A DNA stretch of 64,000 nt, from the NCBI GenBank assembly GCA_029168955.1, contig JAPDOI010000420.1, forward strand, positions 201,001-265,000, read 5' to 3'. Within the stretch, counting starts at the first letter, position 1. The number at the start of each line of letters is the position of its first letter. A model generated the notes under the pieces. That model saw only the letters and a program-made list of their open reading frames with translations, made no database searches and was not told where the DNA came from. The stretch comes from Aplectana chamaeleonis (Eukaryota; Nematoda; Chromadorea; Rhabditida; Cosmocercidae). Below are positions 31,853 through 42,809 of the stretch, piece by piece. A program made the position numbers and the translations under genes.

Positions 31853-31875
31853 GAATTAATGCTACGTTTTTCTCA

Positions 31876-32070
31876 CTAGATCCGGCTCTGTTGTGCATTG
31901 AAATAATCATCTCTGATTGGTTGAGTGAAATACTCTTCCTTCTTGGTAGTCGTTGTTGTGGTTACTGGTGGAGCCGAGTACACCTCGTACTGAGTTCGAG
32001 GCTGAGTTGTTGCATACATAGATTGTCTCTTGTACTTCTTCCCGGTGAGCGGATAATTCTGAATGTAAAT
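31876..32070 (-). CDS. Gene B last exon, cytoplasmic tail
   Basis: 195 nt from the acceptor AATCCTCAG to TAG (31878-31876), 64 residues. It reads IYIQNYPLTGKKYKRQSMYA, TTQPRTQYEVYSAPPVTTTT, TTKKEEYFTQPIRDDYFNAQ, QSRI. It has a six-Thr run and repeated Tyr residues, several followed by acidic or polar residues, suitable for phosphorylation or adaptor binding (inference). Phase 0 fits the preceding helix-4 exon. Confidence 0.8.
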   Translation of the reverse strand: MYIQNYPLTGKKYKRQSMYATTQPRTQYEVYSAPPVTTTTTTKKEEYFTQPIRDDYFNAQQSRI

Positions 32071-32498
32071 CTGAGGATTAGTTGCGCACGGCAAACAAAG
32101 TTAGCGTTTTTTCGCACTTTGTTCTGCAAAAGACATAATTTTCCATGCAAATTTGAGGTGCAGTTGTATCCGATTATGGTTTTTTTCGAAGGACGTGTCC
32201 TCACGTGCGACGCGAAATTGTCAACTGTGCACACTACCAGTTGTTCTATGACCCGTATCTGTTCGATGCATTTAACCGCGTTGTTTTGTGTGCTAGTTTT
32301 ATCGTGGTCAGTGTCATTCAATGAGTAAACCGCGTAGCAGTGGGGCGGGAAACCGGGGCGCGGCTATAGAACTGGAAAATGCTACCATAGATCCGCTCAA
32401 AGGGCACGGATAATACTTTGGGAGAGTAAAGCTCAACAAATGCATTTCTAGGAAGTCACGTAAATCGTTCACGTTGGGATTTCGTTCGTGACTTTCAA
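32071..32498. other. Gene B intron, nothing further recognised
   Basis: A 164-codon plus-strand frame (31834-32328) overlaps the real exon antisense and has no recognisable motif. Confidence 0.5.
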
Positions 32499-33120
32499 TA
32501 AAGGCATCGTACGCGCTGAAAACCATCTCTCGTTTTTGAGCGTTTTTGAGTTGTTACACCCCTATAGTAACTAAAGTTAGCGAAAAGCCCCCTCGAAAAC
32601 GTTAACTTTTCAAGAAAGAACCGTTTTGAAAACCTTCTGCAAATCGTTTGAAATTCGCGCCGGCATCGACTCGGTATAGTTACGCGGATGGCGCAAGGAG
32701 CAGTTCTACAATTTGTCCATTGGCGCAGCGTTGGAAACAATTCGCCGACGACTACAATGAACTGACTGCACTGACTTGCACTGACTAACAAAAATACTCA
32801 CCTGGGCCCTGCACATCGTCCTCGCTCGTTGTGTGACGAGAAATTTTCAGTCGATAATGCCACTTTCGTCCGACGGTGCGTCAGCGTACAGAGGCATGCC
32901 CTGTACTTAGCGACGCGACGTTCTGCTCAAATATTGCGAAAGTGCCAAATGACTGACGGAAGGGCCGGCCCCTTTTGACGGAATTCCTTACTTTCCACTT
33001 CCTCTATGCTCACAATAGTACGTTTTCGAGCAGCCAAGTTCGTTGTACGTTCTCACAGGGGCCCGAGGAAGGGATTGAGCATGAAAATGGAAAACGGATT
33101 TCAGCGCGTACGATGCCTCT
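32499..33120. mobile_element. MITE, AAGGCA-TIR family (GGCATCG type), copy 1
   Basis: The left end AAAGGCATCGTACGCGCTGA pairs with TTTCAGCGCGTACGATGCC, and both are next to TA. The body contains CGCGCCGGCATCGACTCGG, present again at about 38369 in the second copy. Confidence 0.85.
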
Positions 33121-33603
33121 AAAGGCACAGTCCAAGCTCAGGGACGAGTTCTGAGATCCCCACATAATTGTGAAGTTCACCCACCCTATATAGCCCCTGC
33201 CAAAGGCGAGCTCTCAATTCCTCCGAATAAGCGAGATATAGGGGAAAGCCATCCTGGGGCGCCCATACACGGAAGCCACTTTGGCACGCCCCTTTTACGA
33301 TCTTTCGAGCTCAACAGCGGCGAGATGAGCGATGGTTTCTCACCAGCAGCGCCGTTCTTCCCTTCATTCCCAGCCTCTTTCTTTATTCAGGTCGGTTCGC
33401 ATACATCGGTTGCAAATGACGGAAGTTACGGGCCTCGGACAACTCGTCCACCATGCTTCCGTAGCACAATCTTCGAGGGGCCATAACTTTGCTCCTAGGG
33501 GGTCTTGTACCATTGCAAAGACATCATCAGAATCAGTGTGAAACCGTTTTCAAGATAGGCAGAAAAACAGAGGAACCGTTCTGAGGTTGGACTGTGCCTT
33601 TAA
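33119..33603. mobile_element. MITE, AAGGCA-TIR family (GGCACAG type), copy 3, abutting 32499-33120
   Basis: CTAAAGGCACAGTCCAAGCT and GAGGTTGGACTGTGCCTTTA form the ends. It shares the CTCTAAAGGC junction with the element on its left, so two elements sit on one TA-containing site. Confidence 0.8.
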
Positions 33604-33604
33604 C

Positions 33605-34270
33605 GCTGTTCCAGAAGCCCGTCCTCCTGCTGTGCTGTGAACATTTTTTTCTACCGTGCAGACCAGTGTAGCGAGATCTAGCTATAAGTCATAGACTTTT
33701 TTACCTGAGATCGCCCAGCAAATTACTCGGAAAAATCACTGCATCTGTTAAACAAGCGCCGCAAATCTAGGGGATGGAAGGCCTGGTTGGCTTTGAGCGA
33801 GGATCGATCACTCGACCTCGTGAGTGAAAGTGGCGCCTCTTGCCACTGCCCCACACGTGCCCACTGTTGCTTATAATTTATAATAGTCTAAATGCTTAGT
33901 TTGCTCTAGGTGTTGTTAAGCTTACAGTTAGAAAAATCCATTGGAGAACATGGCGTTGGGTTCTAAACCGTACTGGGCTGCAGTTTTAGCTATTTGGCTT
34001 CCGGAAACTCTCATCAGTAGGATGGAAGACTGGAAATATATAGTATAGCAGTAGAGGCCTGGCTATAATCACCGTCATTTTTATGAAAGTATGTATGTAA
34101 AGGGAAAAAAGGAGAATAGGCGGACTGCCGGAGGTAGATACGCTTCATTCTTCTCTACCGTGCTCAAAAATTTGGTGTTTTTGCAATGTCAGCGAATTTT
34201 TCAAGCATTAGTTTGATCTTCTTGCACTCCACCAAATGGGGAGCTACCAGCCTTGTGAACCAGCGAAAAC
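33605..34270. other. Gene B intron, nothing recognised
   Basis: No exon, repeat end or open frame of note was found. Confidence 0.4.
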
Positions 34271-34277
34271 AACTTAC

Positions 34278-34337
34278 TTCACGACGTTGCAGCAGGAAGT
34301 CGATAATGAAGAGAATGGCCATTAAAAACTCGAAAAC
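34278..34337 (-). CDS. Gene B exon with helix 4
   Basis: 60 nt, VFEFLMAILFIIDFLLQRRE, between TTTTTTCAG and GTAAGT, both excellent sites, phase 0. It is a single hydrophobic helix closed by R-R-E, giving a positive-inside cytoplasmic end. Confidence 0.85.
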
Positions 34338-34458
34338 CTGAAAAAATTTCTACAATAATACAGAACACTATGCACTGGTTTGAAAGGCCATTCAATACAC
34401 TCCAAGATGTCTGAGAAGTCGATGCGACCTCGCAGTCGGCCAATTTACAGTTTCATAT

Positions 34459-34669
34459 GTAGGTCCGTGGCTTGCCTCTTCAAGAAAAAACATATACAAA
34501 TATCTCACCCGCGGCTGGCGCGGACGGTTTAAACCTAAACGGCGGCTGGCGGGACGGTAAGCTGATCAGCTGCGCTTTTCTCTCGGCCTAAATCGATTAG
34601 CGGGCCGGCGCACGCGACCACCGCGCCAGCGGCGGGTGAGCTTCAAATGGTTTTTCTTGAGGACCTAAC
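34459..34669. mobile_element. MITE (TTAGGTCCGTGGCTTG family), copy 3
   Basis: TAGGTCCGTGGCTTGCCTCT to AGGACCTAA. The palindromic centre differs from the other copies (CTGATCAGCTGCGC region inserted). Confidence 0.75.
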
Positions 34670-34679
34670 TATAATGCTC

Positions 34680-35815
34680 ACTTTGTTGTCGCTTTAGACA
34701 CAGGTCTCACCAATTTGTTTATCGGGCACAGAGTGCGAGTGCAGTTTGTATGTGCCCGGTCGTAAGGGGCGTTGTCGTTTTTATGGCATAGCCCCGCTAC
34801 ATTACGTATGGTATGCCACCACTGGGAGTACCGTCACTAGCTGTGCAAAATACACATAGACTTATTCTGAGAACAAGATTGACATGATGTGATTCGGATT
34901 CGAAGGTGTACATCCTCTGTATAAAATCTAAATTCCCATCACTCATCGCGCAAGCGTACGCGCGGTGCTGCTCCCTCCGTCTCTAATCCGCTCTCTCACT
35001 GTCTCCAATCTCCGCTCCGCCCACGCATGCAGAGGAAACATATATTTTTTTGTTTATATGGCCCATATTGTGCTTTCTCCTTCTCTCTCTCAACTCCCTT
35101 TATGTCTTGTACTTTGAGTGTTGTGGTTCACTCTGATTGTAAATCGCTCGATTTTTTGTTCCTCTTCGATTATGATGTATGGCTTTTCCCCCTCATTTTG
35201 AGAGAGTCGAAATAAAGTCTATCGGACCTACCATGTCAAAACCTCCATATCACTGTTATACTTCGCTATGACCGACCGCTCCACTGCTTGCTCCGCCCGG
35301 ACTCCTCTGATCGCGGTGGGCCATATTTTTTCAAACTGAGCTTTAGAATGCAGCAGTATTCACGCGGCACGATATCGCGCCGTATAAGTATAACTAATCC
35401 CATTAATGTCGCTGGAGTATACCCGTCTGCCACTCAGGCAGCTTGGGCGGGCGGAACCCTGCTCATCGGCTGACAGAACTCTGGCAGTTGGTGTGCGGAC
35501 CACTGGTTACTAATTGGCAGATAGCTGGCAAATGGCAGGAAAATTGCGGACGATAAGCTGTTAGTACGCCTATAAGTCCATAGCAGTTCACCCGCTCTTC
35601 TGTTCAATTACATGGTGAGTATGCGCCCGGGTGATTAAAGAATTTTTTAGTTGGAAACCATGTATTGATGTAGAAATTGAGGTGAAGTATCAAGGTGAGC
35701 TTACAGCTGCGGCAATCCATTGTCCTTTAATGTGGTATCGACCTCTTCCTTGATAGTTTACCTAAAATGTAGTGGACTGTTGGGGAAATCTTGGAATACG
35801 ATCAGTTTTGAAGTC
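34680..35815. other. Gene B intron, nothing recognised
   Basis: Pyrimidine-rich around 34970-35110 (CTCTCTC runs). No supported gene or element. Confidence 0.4.
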
Positions 35816-35911
35816 TGAAAGGCAGTGTTCACAATGAATATCAAATTCGAGTTCGACTCAAAATCGTGTTTACGAATAGTGAAGAAGCAGCGAAGAAAAG
35901 CGCTCAGATTA

Positions 35912-36660
35912 AAGGCAGGGTTCTCGATAAAATCGGTTGTTGTGCCATCCCTATGGAATGGTAGATCTGACCATCACAAAAATAAAGATAAGTGAAAAAT
36001 TGGAGAAAAACGCCCAGAAACAAGTTATAGCTTGGTGTCCTCCCGTCCCCAATTATCGAGATTTGTGTGAAAGCCTCTTTGGTCAACGTTTATTTTGCTT
36101 CTAAAGTAATTTCTGAGCATATCTGGACACTACTGACTATAGTTTTCAGCAATGGAAGTAGGACGTGGTGAGGTTGCGGATTCGTCCTAAAATACGGTAG
36201 TTTGTTAGTGATATCACCCATTTTTCCGAAACAGCTGTGATAGATCGGTGAGTCTGTGTTTTCACCGATATGATTACATCTGTGGAAGCAATGAAAACAA
36301 ATGAAAATGTGAGAGTGGAAACAAAAACTCACCGACTGATCTCAGTTATTTCAAAAAAAAAAGAGGGATAACACAATCAGACTACAGTATGTTAGGACGA
36401 ATCCGCAACCTCACCATGTCCTACTCCCATTGCTGTAGACTATACCTTGGCAGCAAAACAATGGGGGCATAAGCAAGCATTAATGAAAATCTCGTTAATT
36501 AGGGGGCCGGCCGACACCGGTAATTAGCCGTTATACTTAGTTTTTGAGCGTGTTTTCCTCAAACTTCCGGATTTTTTCACTTAATTTTACTTTTGTGATG
36601 ACCAAATCTACATTCTCGTGAAGAGAGTTCAAAAGTCGTTTTTATCGCGAACCCTGCCTT
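35912..36660. mobile_element. MITE, AAGGCA-TIR family (GGCAGGG type), nested
   Basis: The left AAGGCAGGGTTCTCGATAAA and right TTTATCGCGAACCCTGCCTT are flanked by TA on both sides (35910-35911, 36661-36662). Confidence 0.85.
36135..36446. mobile_element. Hairpin MITE nested within 35912-36660
   Basis: Arms of about 75 bp: left CAATGGAAGTAGGACGTGGT, GAGGTTGCGGATTCGTCCTA; right TAGGACGAATCCGCAACCTC, ACCATGTCCTACTCCCATTG. Confidence 0.85.
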
Positions 36661-37351
36661 TATGCTAAAATAGCGGTTTCTTACGTACGTACAGGTCCAG
36701 GGCGCGGACGACCTTATGCGCCCTGCTACTTTCCGGAAGTGCGCGCTAATGACGAAATGTACGCGAGTCGATCAGGCTGGACCTGGCGGGCTTGTCTGGT
36801 AATTTGCCATCGAAAATGTTCGCGGCGCCACAAGTTCGTCAGAAGGGGGGGGGCAGACTAAGCAGGCGTACTGGGCTAGCGGAACCTTCACTTCGCGGCC
36901 GATTTTACCGATCGCTGGGCCGTTTCCGCTGCTTCCTTCAACCCTATCCCCTGCAGCATCTGCCAGAGTAGGGTTTCACACCGAAAACTCGAAAACAGGA
37001 TATATCGTGAACACTGCCTTCAATGAAAATCAGTAAGCTGACATGGATCCAAGTGGCAAGCTGCAAATTGTGTGCTCTTATTTTTGCTCTGGTCGAATGG
37101 GCTCATTCATTACCTTTTTGCTAGAAAATCTATCAGTCGGCTGTTGGATGATGTAGAAAACATATGTAGCTAGTCTGTGTTCCCACATGCGTAATTACCA
37201 GTTGTTTTTAAGAAACTGATCCTCATTATTTCATGGGCGCACATTGGCATCAGGTTTCATTGAAAGAAAATGCTGACACAATCTACATATATATGTATTC
37301 GACAGTGATTTTGTTATTTCTTTTATTATTTTCCTCAGTTGAATCACTCAC

Positions 37352-37441
37352 ATCTTCCTGGTTAGTCAAGACAGCCATCCATGTCCCTAGAATGCCAGCG
37401 ATGATGAACAGAACTATTCCAATCAGAGCATATAGGCGCTC
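37352..37441 (-). CDS. Gene B exon with helix 3
   Basis: 90 nt, ERLYALIGIVLFIIAGILGT, WMAVLTNQED, between GGAATTCCAG and GTGAGT, phase 0. A strong hydrophobic helix followed by a short polar loop. Confidence 0.85.
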
Positions 37442-37633
37442 CTGGAATTCCTTTATATACAACACCCGCACTATTTTTTACAAAAAAGCCGCGAAAGTCG
37501 CGAAATCGCGACTTTTGCGACTTCTCTTCATAACAAGGCTCAAAATCCCCAGTTCGGGAAACATATTTGGAATCAGCAGGAGCATATTCGGAATTAGCAT
37601 CGAGAGCTCTTCATTTTGAGCACAAACATCTCC

Positions 37634-38214
37634 TTAAAGGCAGCGTCCGCGCTGAAAACCACATCTGGGTTTTTCTTCTCAATCCAAGGTTTGAACCAAG
37701 TGTAGATAGTTGGCGAAGCTTGAGACCTCAATGTAGCGTGAAAATAATGCTATAGGCTCTTGAAAACTGCTCCGTGGTCTGAAAAGGCGTTTTCCCGGTC
37801 GATCATCTAACACGAGGAACAGAAGCGCCACGACGGGCTCCGGCAGGCAACGGAAATCCAAAATTCTATATTCTTTTATTCGAAGGATCCTCGAGTTTGG
37901 ACGTGTGTATTGAAAGCTTCTTATTTTTAAAGACCTTTTGACAGCAGAAAGACGAAAAGAATTGTGGAACTCAAAAAGTTACTGAGGATAAACCAAATCA
38001 GCCGTCCAAATTTTCGAAATTTGTGCATTGCACAAGACACACCGGACAGACGTGAAAAAAGGGAGCTGGATGCTCAAGGATTTCCGAATGAGTTTTTCTC
38101 AGGAATTTGAGCGTTTTGGGTGGTCCCTTTGCGATATATCACAACCTGGCAGGCCTACCTGCGCGAAATTGTGAAAAAAATAAACACGGTTTTTTGCGCG
38201 TACGCTGCCTTTAA
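37634..38214. mobile_element. MITE, AAGGCA-TIR family (GGCAGCG type)
   Basis: TTAAAGGCAGCGTCCGCGCT at the left and GCGCGTACGCTGCCTTTAA at the right. It shares TTTAAA with the next element. Confidence 0.8.
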
Positions 38215-38755
38215 AGGCATCGTGCGCGCTGAAAACCATGTCTCGTTTTTAAGCGTTTTTGAGATGTTAGCCCCCTATAGTGACTAAAGGTAGCGAAAAG
38301 CCCGCTCAAAAACGTTAACTTTTCAAGAAAAAACGTTTTAACAAAACTTCTGAAAATCATTTGAATTTCGCGCCGGCATCGACTCGGGATAGTTACGCGG
38401 AGGGCGCAAGGAACAGTTCTACAATTCGTCCATTGGCGCAGCGTTGGAAGCAATCGCTCGTTGTGTGACGAGAAATTTCCAGTCGATAATGCCACTTTCG
38501 TCCGACGGTGCGTCAGCGTGCAGTGGCATGCCCTGTACTTAGCGCCACGACGTTCTGCTCAAATATTGCGAAAGTGCCAAATGACTGACGGAAGGGCCGG
38601 TCCCTTTTGACGCAATCCCTCACTTTCCACTTCCTCTATGCTCACAATGGTACGTTTTTGAGCAGCCAAGCTCGTTGTACGTTCTCACAGTGGCCCGAGG
38701 AAGCGATTGAGCATAAAAAATGGAAAGTGGATTTCAGCGCGTACGATGCCTTTAA
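38211..38755. mobile_element. MITE, AAGGCA-TIR family (GGCATCG type), copy 2, abutting 37634-38214
   Basis: TTAAAGGCATCGTGCGCGCT to GGATTTCAGCGCGTACGATG, CCTTTAA. Close to the copy at 32499-33120 along its whole length. Confidence 0.85.
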
Positions 38756-39207
38756 CTGCTTCCGTTTGAAGCGAGAATGGACCTGGTATATGTGAAGAGG
38801 ATGAAAAATCGACTTCTACGGACTGGGCTGCCGCAGTGCTTATTTGAAAAAAGATCAGAAAGTAAAGTTGTAGGCCCAGTCCCATGTCGATGGGTCCCGT
38901 TTCAGCTGAGAACGGGACTTCGGTGATGTTTTCGTTTACTCGATTTTTCTGTTAAACCCTTGTTTGCAGGTAAACAAATGTGTGCGCTCAAAATGAAGAG
39001 CTCTCGATGCTGATTCCAAATATGCTCCTAGCTCCCCGAAAGGTTCACTTCGAGCCGAGATAAGACCAGAAGTCGCGAATTCGCGACTTTTTTGAGTAAA
39101 TTAGGGCGGGTATTGTACTTCAGCGCAAGGTATGCGACATGAGTGTGCGCACGCATGCGTCCTTTGCAAGTTCCGCCACGCATTTAACAGAGTAAAGAAC
39201 GAACCAC

Positions 39208-39315
39208 TGCAAGAATAGCTTTCGAGTAAGTTGTCCGATGAATGTTGAGACTATAGGCTACCAGTATGAGAACGCATATGATTGACATCAGAAGCAGAAT
39301 AAGAAGTACAAAAAG
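39208..39315 (-). CDS. Gene B exon with helix 2 (donor uncertain)
   Basis: The acceptor TATTTGCAG is good. The exon reads LFVLLILLLMSIICVLILVA, YSLNIHRTTYSKAILA if the weak donor GCA|GTGGTT is used (108 nt, phase 0). A stronger-looking GTAGCC donor 54 nt in would also keep phase 0 but remove the loop between helices 2 and 3, so I prefer the longer form. Confidence 0.65.
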
Positions 39316-39319
39316 CTGC

Positions 39320-39830
39320 AAATAGAACACATTACCTAATAGCTACTTGACATCTAATGATCCAGAATTTCAAGGTTGCTAACTGATGATCGTGCGCTCC
39401 CAAAGGTTTCCCACTAGACTCACTAGGGACTGCTTTGAATTATAATCCTCTTAAATAACATTTTTTTTTGATTTTTCATATGTTTTTGTACTAATCGCCC
39501 TCTTCACTGAAGAGCCAAGGGGTAGCTAGGGATATTGATTGTCTGAAGACAGGGGCGAAACAATTCATATCAAACCATGAAATACGAATAATGAAAAAAA
39601 GTAAATAAAACGAAAGGTAAATGAAATAAAACAAAATATAACAAACGATTATGAAGGAAAGATTAAACAATAAAAAATAAGGTAATAAAAAAATGTTTTG
39701 TCCTTTCCACTCATAAAATGCAAGAATACTGTTTCAATTGAGTTTTTCGCAAAGTTTCTAGAACCGTGTCTTGAGAGATTTAGGTCAGTGACAGTAAGTA
39801 GAGTCTCCTCGTAGAGTTCAGTCTAGTGAA
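39320..39830. other. Gene B intron, nothing recognised
   Basis: AT-rich, including an A-rich stretch around 39590-39690. No element ends seen. Confidence 0.4.
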
Positions 39831-39889
39831 TGGATGGGGTTGCGGATCTAGACTGTCGCGCGCGATCGAAATCGAAAGACTGTCGCGGG

Positions 39890-40315
39890 TTCAAAAAAAA
39901 TTTTGAACGAACGAAATTTTTTCAAATTTCGTTCGTTCGTAATTTTTTCGAACGAAAATTTTTCAATTCTTTTCAACTTCGTTCGAAATTCGATTTTTCG
40001 AAATTTTCGCGGAAACTCGTTCGTTCGGAATTTTTTCGAACAAATTTCGAAAAAAATTTTGAAATTTTCGACAAATTTCGAAAAAATTTCGAAATTTCGA
40101 TTAGTTTCAAATTTCTTTCGTTGGACCTCCGAAATTTCGAAAGTTTTTCGAAAATTGTTCGTTCGAAATTTTTTCGAACAAAGTTTTTTCAATTTTCGTT
40201 CGTTCGAAATTTTTTAGTTCGAAATTTTTTTGAGCGAAATTTTTTCATTTTTCTTTGGTTCGAAAAAATTTCAAACGAAAAAATTTCGATTTTCGTTCGC
40301 TCGACGTTTTTTTCG
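39890..40315. repeat. TTCG/CGAA-rich low-complexity block 2
   Basis: Same word structure as 18880-19560 (TTTCGTTCGTTCG, GAAATTTTTTCGAACGAA). Open frames on both strands (173 and 114 codons) are by-products of that composition. Confidence 0.85.
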
Positions 40316-40429
40316 AAGTTGTACAACTATAGTAGTTTGCTCTACTTTTGAGTGTCTCAAGTATTGCGCAGCGCGTAATTTGTGAATAACTTCGGCATGA
40401 ATCCGGAAGGGACTTTACGTTCACTGCTG

Positions 40430-40545
40430 CAGGTTGGCGCAAACTCGGTGCCCTGTGCTATAACATAGCTGCACCGAGTTTGCGCCAACCTCCAATAGGG
40501 AACGCAAAGCCTCTTCAGGATCCACGCCAATGTTAGGTGAACATC
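40430..40545 (+). repeat. Hairpin (GGTTGGCGCAAACTCGGTGC) plus GAACGCAAAG repeat
   Basis: A near-perfect 21-bp stem (AGGTTGGCGCAAACTCGGTG / CACCGAGTTTGCGCCAACCT) around a 22-bp loop is followed by GGGAACGCAAAGCCTCTTCA. Related sequences lie at 21958-22040 and 42705-42800. Confidence 0.7.
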
Positions 40546-40559
40546 AAATCTTTTCTCAC

Positions 40560-41040
40560 ATATGTATCAATCGCCTATCCTTTATGTTGACTTTTGATTT
40601 TTCTATGTAACACATCGATTCCTTCGTAAACGGTCAAGTATGAGTGAGCGTGGGATTGGAGATATTCAGTCGTTTTCTCATCTCGCCCTTTTTTGTATTT
40701 TGAAGTTGCACTGAAGTCCCAAGTGTGCCACTATTAGTGTAATCGCGCCGCTCTACTTACTCCCAGTTGGAATGAAAACACAAAGTTCTCTTTTACCGAG
40801 CGCATAATCGGTCATGCACTCAATACGGAAAGGCTCTTCACAATCGCCTTTTGTTCTAGCCTGGTTCGCCTACGCTTGTTGTGATAGGTCGAATGATTTT
40901 TTCTTTTTCTATAATACCAGTTGATGAGGTTTATGCATTGGCTTGATAGCCCTTAAATGCGAAGGCCTTGACAAGAAAACGACTAGTTTAACTTGAGAGC
41001 ACCACTACTGCAGAAACTTCCATAGGTCTTGTCTTGGTTT
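40560..41040. other. Gene B intron, nothing recognised
   Basis: No supported feature. Confidence 0.4.
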
Positions 41041-41475
41041 GTGCAGATTTCCGCGCTGATCACAATTTTGTCTTCAGGATCGCTCAAAACCCAGAAAAAA
41101 CGGAGTTATGATCCCTCAAAGATAGCCTAAATGGGGCAAAAACTTGGTGGACTAGATGTCCGAGGTCTGTGCTCCCTGTTATGCGGAACAGATTGACGGG
41201 TACAAGTCAGAATGAAGAGGGAGGCTGGTAATGAAGCTAAGAATGGGTCTTTTGATCGAAAAAGTGACACTGTAGAGCTCGAAAGGCAGTCTAAGGGGCG
41301 GAGCAAAGTGTCGTATTGCTGTGGTTGCGCCGAGGTGGCTCCTTCCTATACCTCGTTTTTTTTTGGGGGGGGGGGAATCAAGAGCTCGCACTTGGCAGGT
41401 GTTATATAGAGAAGGTCTTCTTCACAATAGTATGAGAGAATTAGATTTCGTTTCTAAGGTTAGATTGTACCTTCA
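41040..41475. repeat. Diverged AAGGCA-family remnant
   Basis: GGAGTTATGATCCCTCAAAG, CCGAGGTCTGTGC, and later CGCCGAGGTGGCTCCTTCCT resemble the body of the GGCACAG-type MITEs (for example 2120-2420 inverted). Terminal repeats are not clear. Confidence 0.4.
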
Positions 41476-41704
41476 ACCGCGCCACATCTTGCAACGCCGC
41501 GGTGGGTTGGATGAATCGGTAACATAATGTGCACTTTTTCCTGAGGAGCTTGACAAAACGATGAGGCTCGTTTCTCCTTGATAATAGATCAAGAATAAAC
41601 TTTAGCCTTCAATAGTGGTTCAAGCTCACTGTCATCGACCATTGAACAGAGTCGGGTCTCCAACATTCAGGAGCAGGATTGCCATGCGATCTTTCTTTTA
41701 ACCT

Positions 41705-42170
41705 TGAAGGCACAGTACACTCTCAGACATAAATTTTGTAACATCTACTTGATTGTGTAGTAGACCCCTCCTATATAGCACGTGCCAAGTGCGAGATCTC
41801 AAAACCTCCAAATAAATGAGATAAAGGCGACCACCACAGGCCCGACCGCCTATGGCCACGCCCCCTTCCAGATTTTTGAACCCGATAGCGGCTAGATAGA
41901 TAAACGAATTCTCAACAAGTCTTTAGTTCATTGCCATTGCCGGACTGTGTCCTCATTCTGGCTCGCTCTCGCGCAACGATTGTGAACGAAGAGAAATACT
42001 GGTCCAAGACAACTCGTCCACCAATTGTTCACCATCGAAATATAGGCATCTTCAAGGAGCCATAACTCTGTTTATAGGGGGTCGTGGACGTTTTCAGAGA
42101 TACAACTGCGATCGGCGCCTTACTCCAGCATAAAAGCCTTGAAAATTGTCTGGGTGTTCTGTGCCTTTAA
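41705..42170. mobile_element. MITE, AAGGCA-TIR family (GGCACAG type), copy 4
   Basis: TTGAAGGCACAGTACACTCT to GGGTGTTCTGTGCCTTTAA. Collinear with 1558-2053 (TATATAGCACGTGCCAAGTG, GGTCGTGGAC blocks). Confidence 0.8.
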
Positions 42171-42704
42171 AGGTTATTTCAGCGATCATGCGGATGTTGT
42201 CAAAGAATTTGAAAGCTGTAAACAATTTTATATGCCAACCTTATGAGTGTATGACGTGACAACGTAAAAACAGGAAGCGTATGTGTCAGCACGACTAGAC
42301 CGTCCAAACCGAATTTTTATGCCAAAGTTTTTAACAAGGAAGATAACAAATTCTCGGACCTCATTTCTCGGTACGTTCAAATTTTGTTCCCGTTCTCCTC
42401 TGATGGTAATGGACTCTGATGGTAAGAAATAAGATCAGATTTACGGGCTTGTCAATCCCAAAGTGTACTCACATGCAGTCGCTGTTTGAGCCTCTCACGA
42501 TCCCAAGGTTTAAGATAGCTAAATCGCTTTGTTTCTTTGAATACGTTGCTGAGTGCACATAGTCACCCTGTGAATTATCATCCACTGAAAGCACAGGCCC
42601 GTGGTGGACTCTCTTTCTTAGTGGCCAGAGCAAAGACTAGATTTTGCGAAAAGACTAAACAGTCGGCACGAGTCGCTCCGATACTTTTGGTTCCTTGTTG
42701 AGGG

Positions 42705-42800
42705 GTGGCGCGCGAACTTGGTGCACATGTGCTATAACACTCGTGCACCGAGTTTGCGCCCAACGTCAATACGGAGCTGAAGTTTCAAGGCGATCCGTGC
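42705..42800 (+). repeat. Hairpin repeat, diverged copy
   Basis: GCGAACTTGGTGCACATGTG, CTATAACAC, GTGCACCGAGTTTGCGCC matches the hairpin at 40430-40545. Confidence 0.6.
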
Positions 42801-42809
42801 CGACTGTAC

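Larger units (their letters stand above)
35819..37020. mobile_element. MITE, AAGGCA-TIR family (GGCAGTG type), outermost of three nested elements
   Basis: The left AAGGCAGTGTTCACAATGAA pairs with TATATCGTGAACACTGCCTT at the right. It contains the complete element 35912-36660, which in turn contains the hairpin at 36135-36446. Confidence 0.7.

Noticed and set aside
31834..32328. 164-codon plus-strand frame
   Set aside because: Antisense to the splice-supported last exon of gene B and without motifs.
35904..36332. Minus-strand frames of 60 and 80 codons as possible gene B exons
   Set aside because: They lie in nested MITEs and have no splice sites compatible with phase 0.
42473..42518. Possible minus-strand exon reading YLKPWDRERLKQRLH with good splice sites
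   Set aside because: Its 46-nt length would break the phase 0 joins of gene B, and no partner exon was found.
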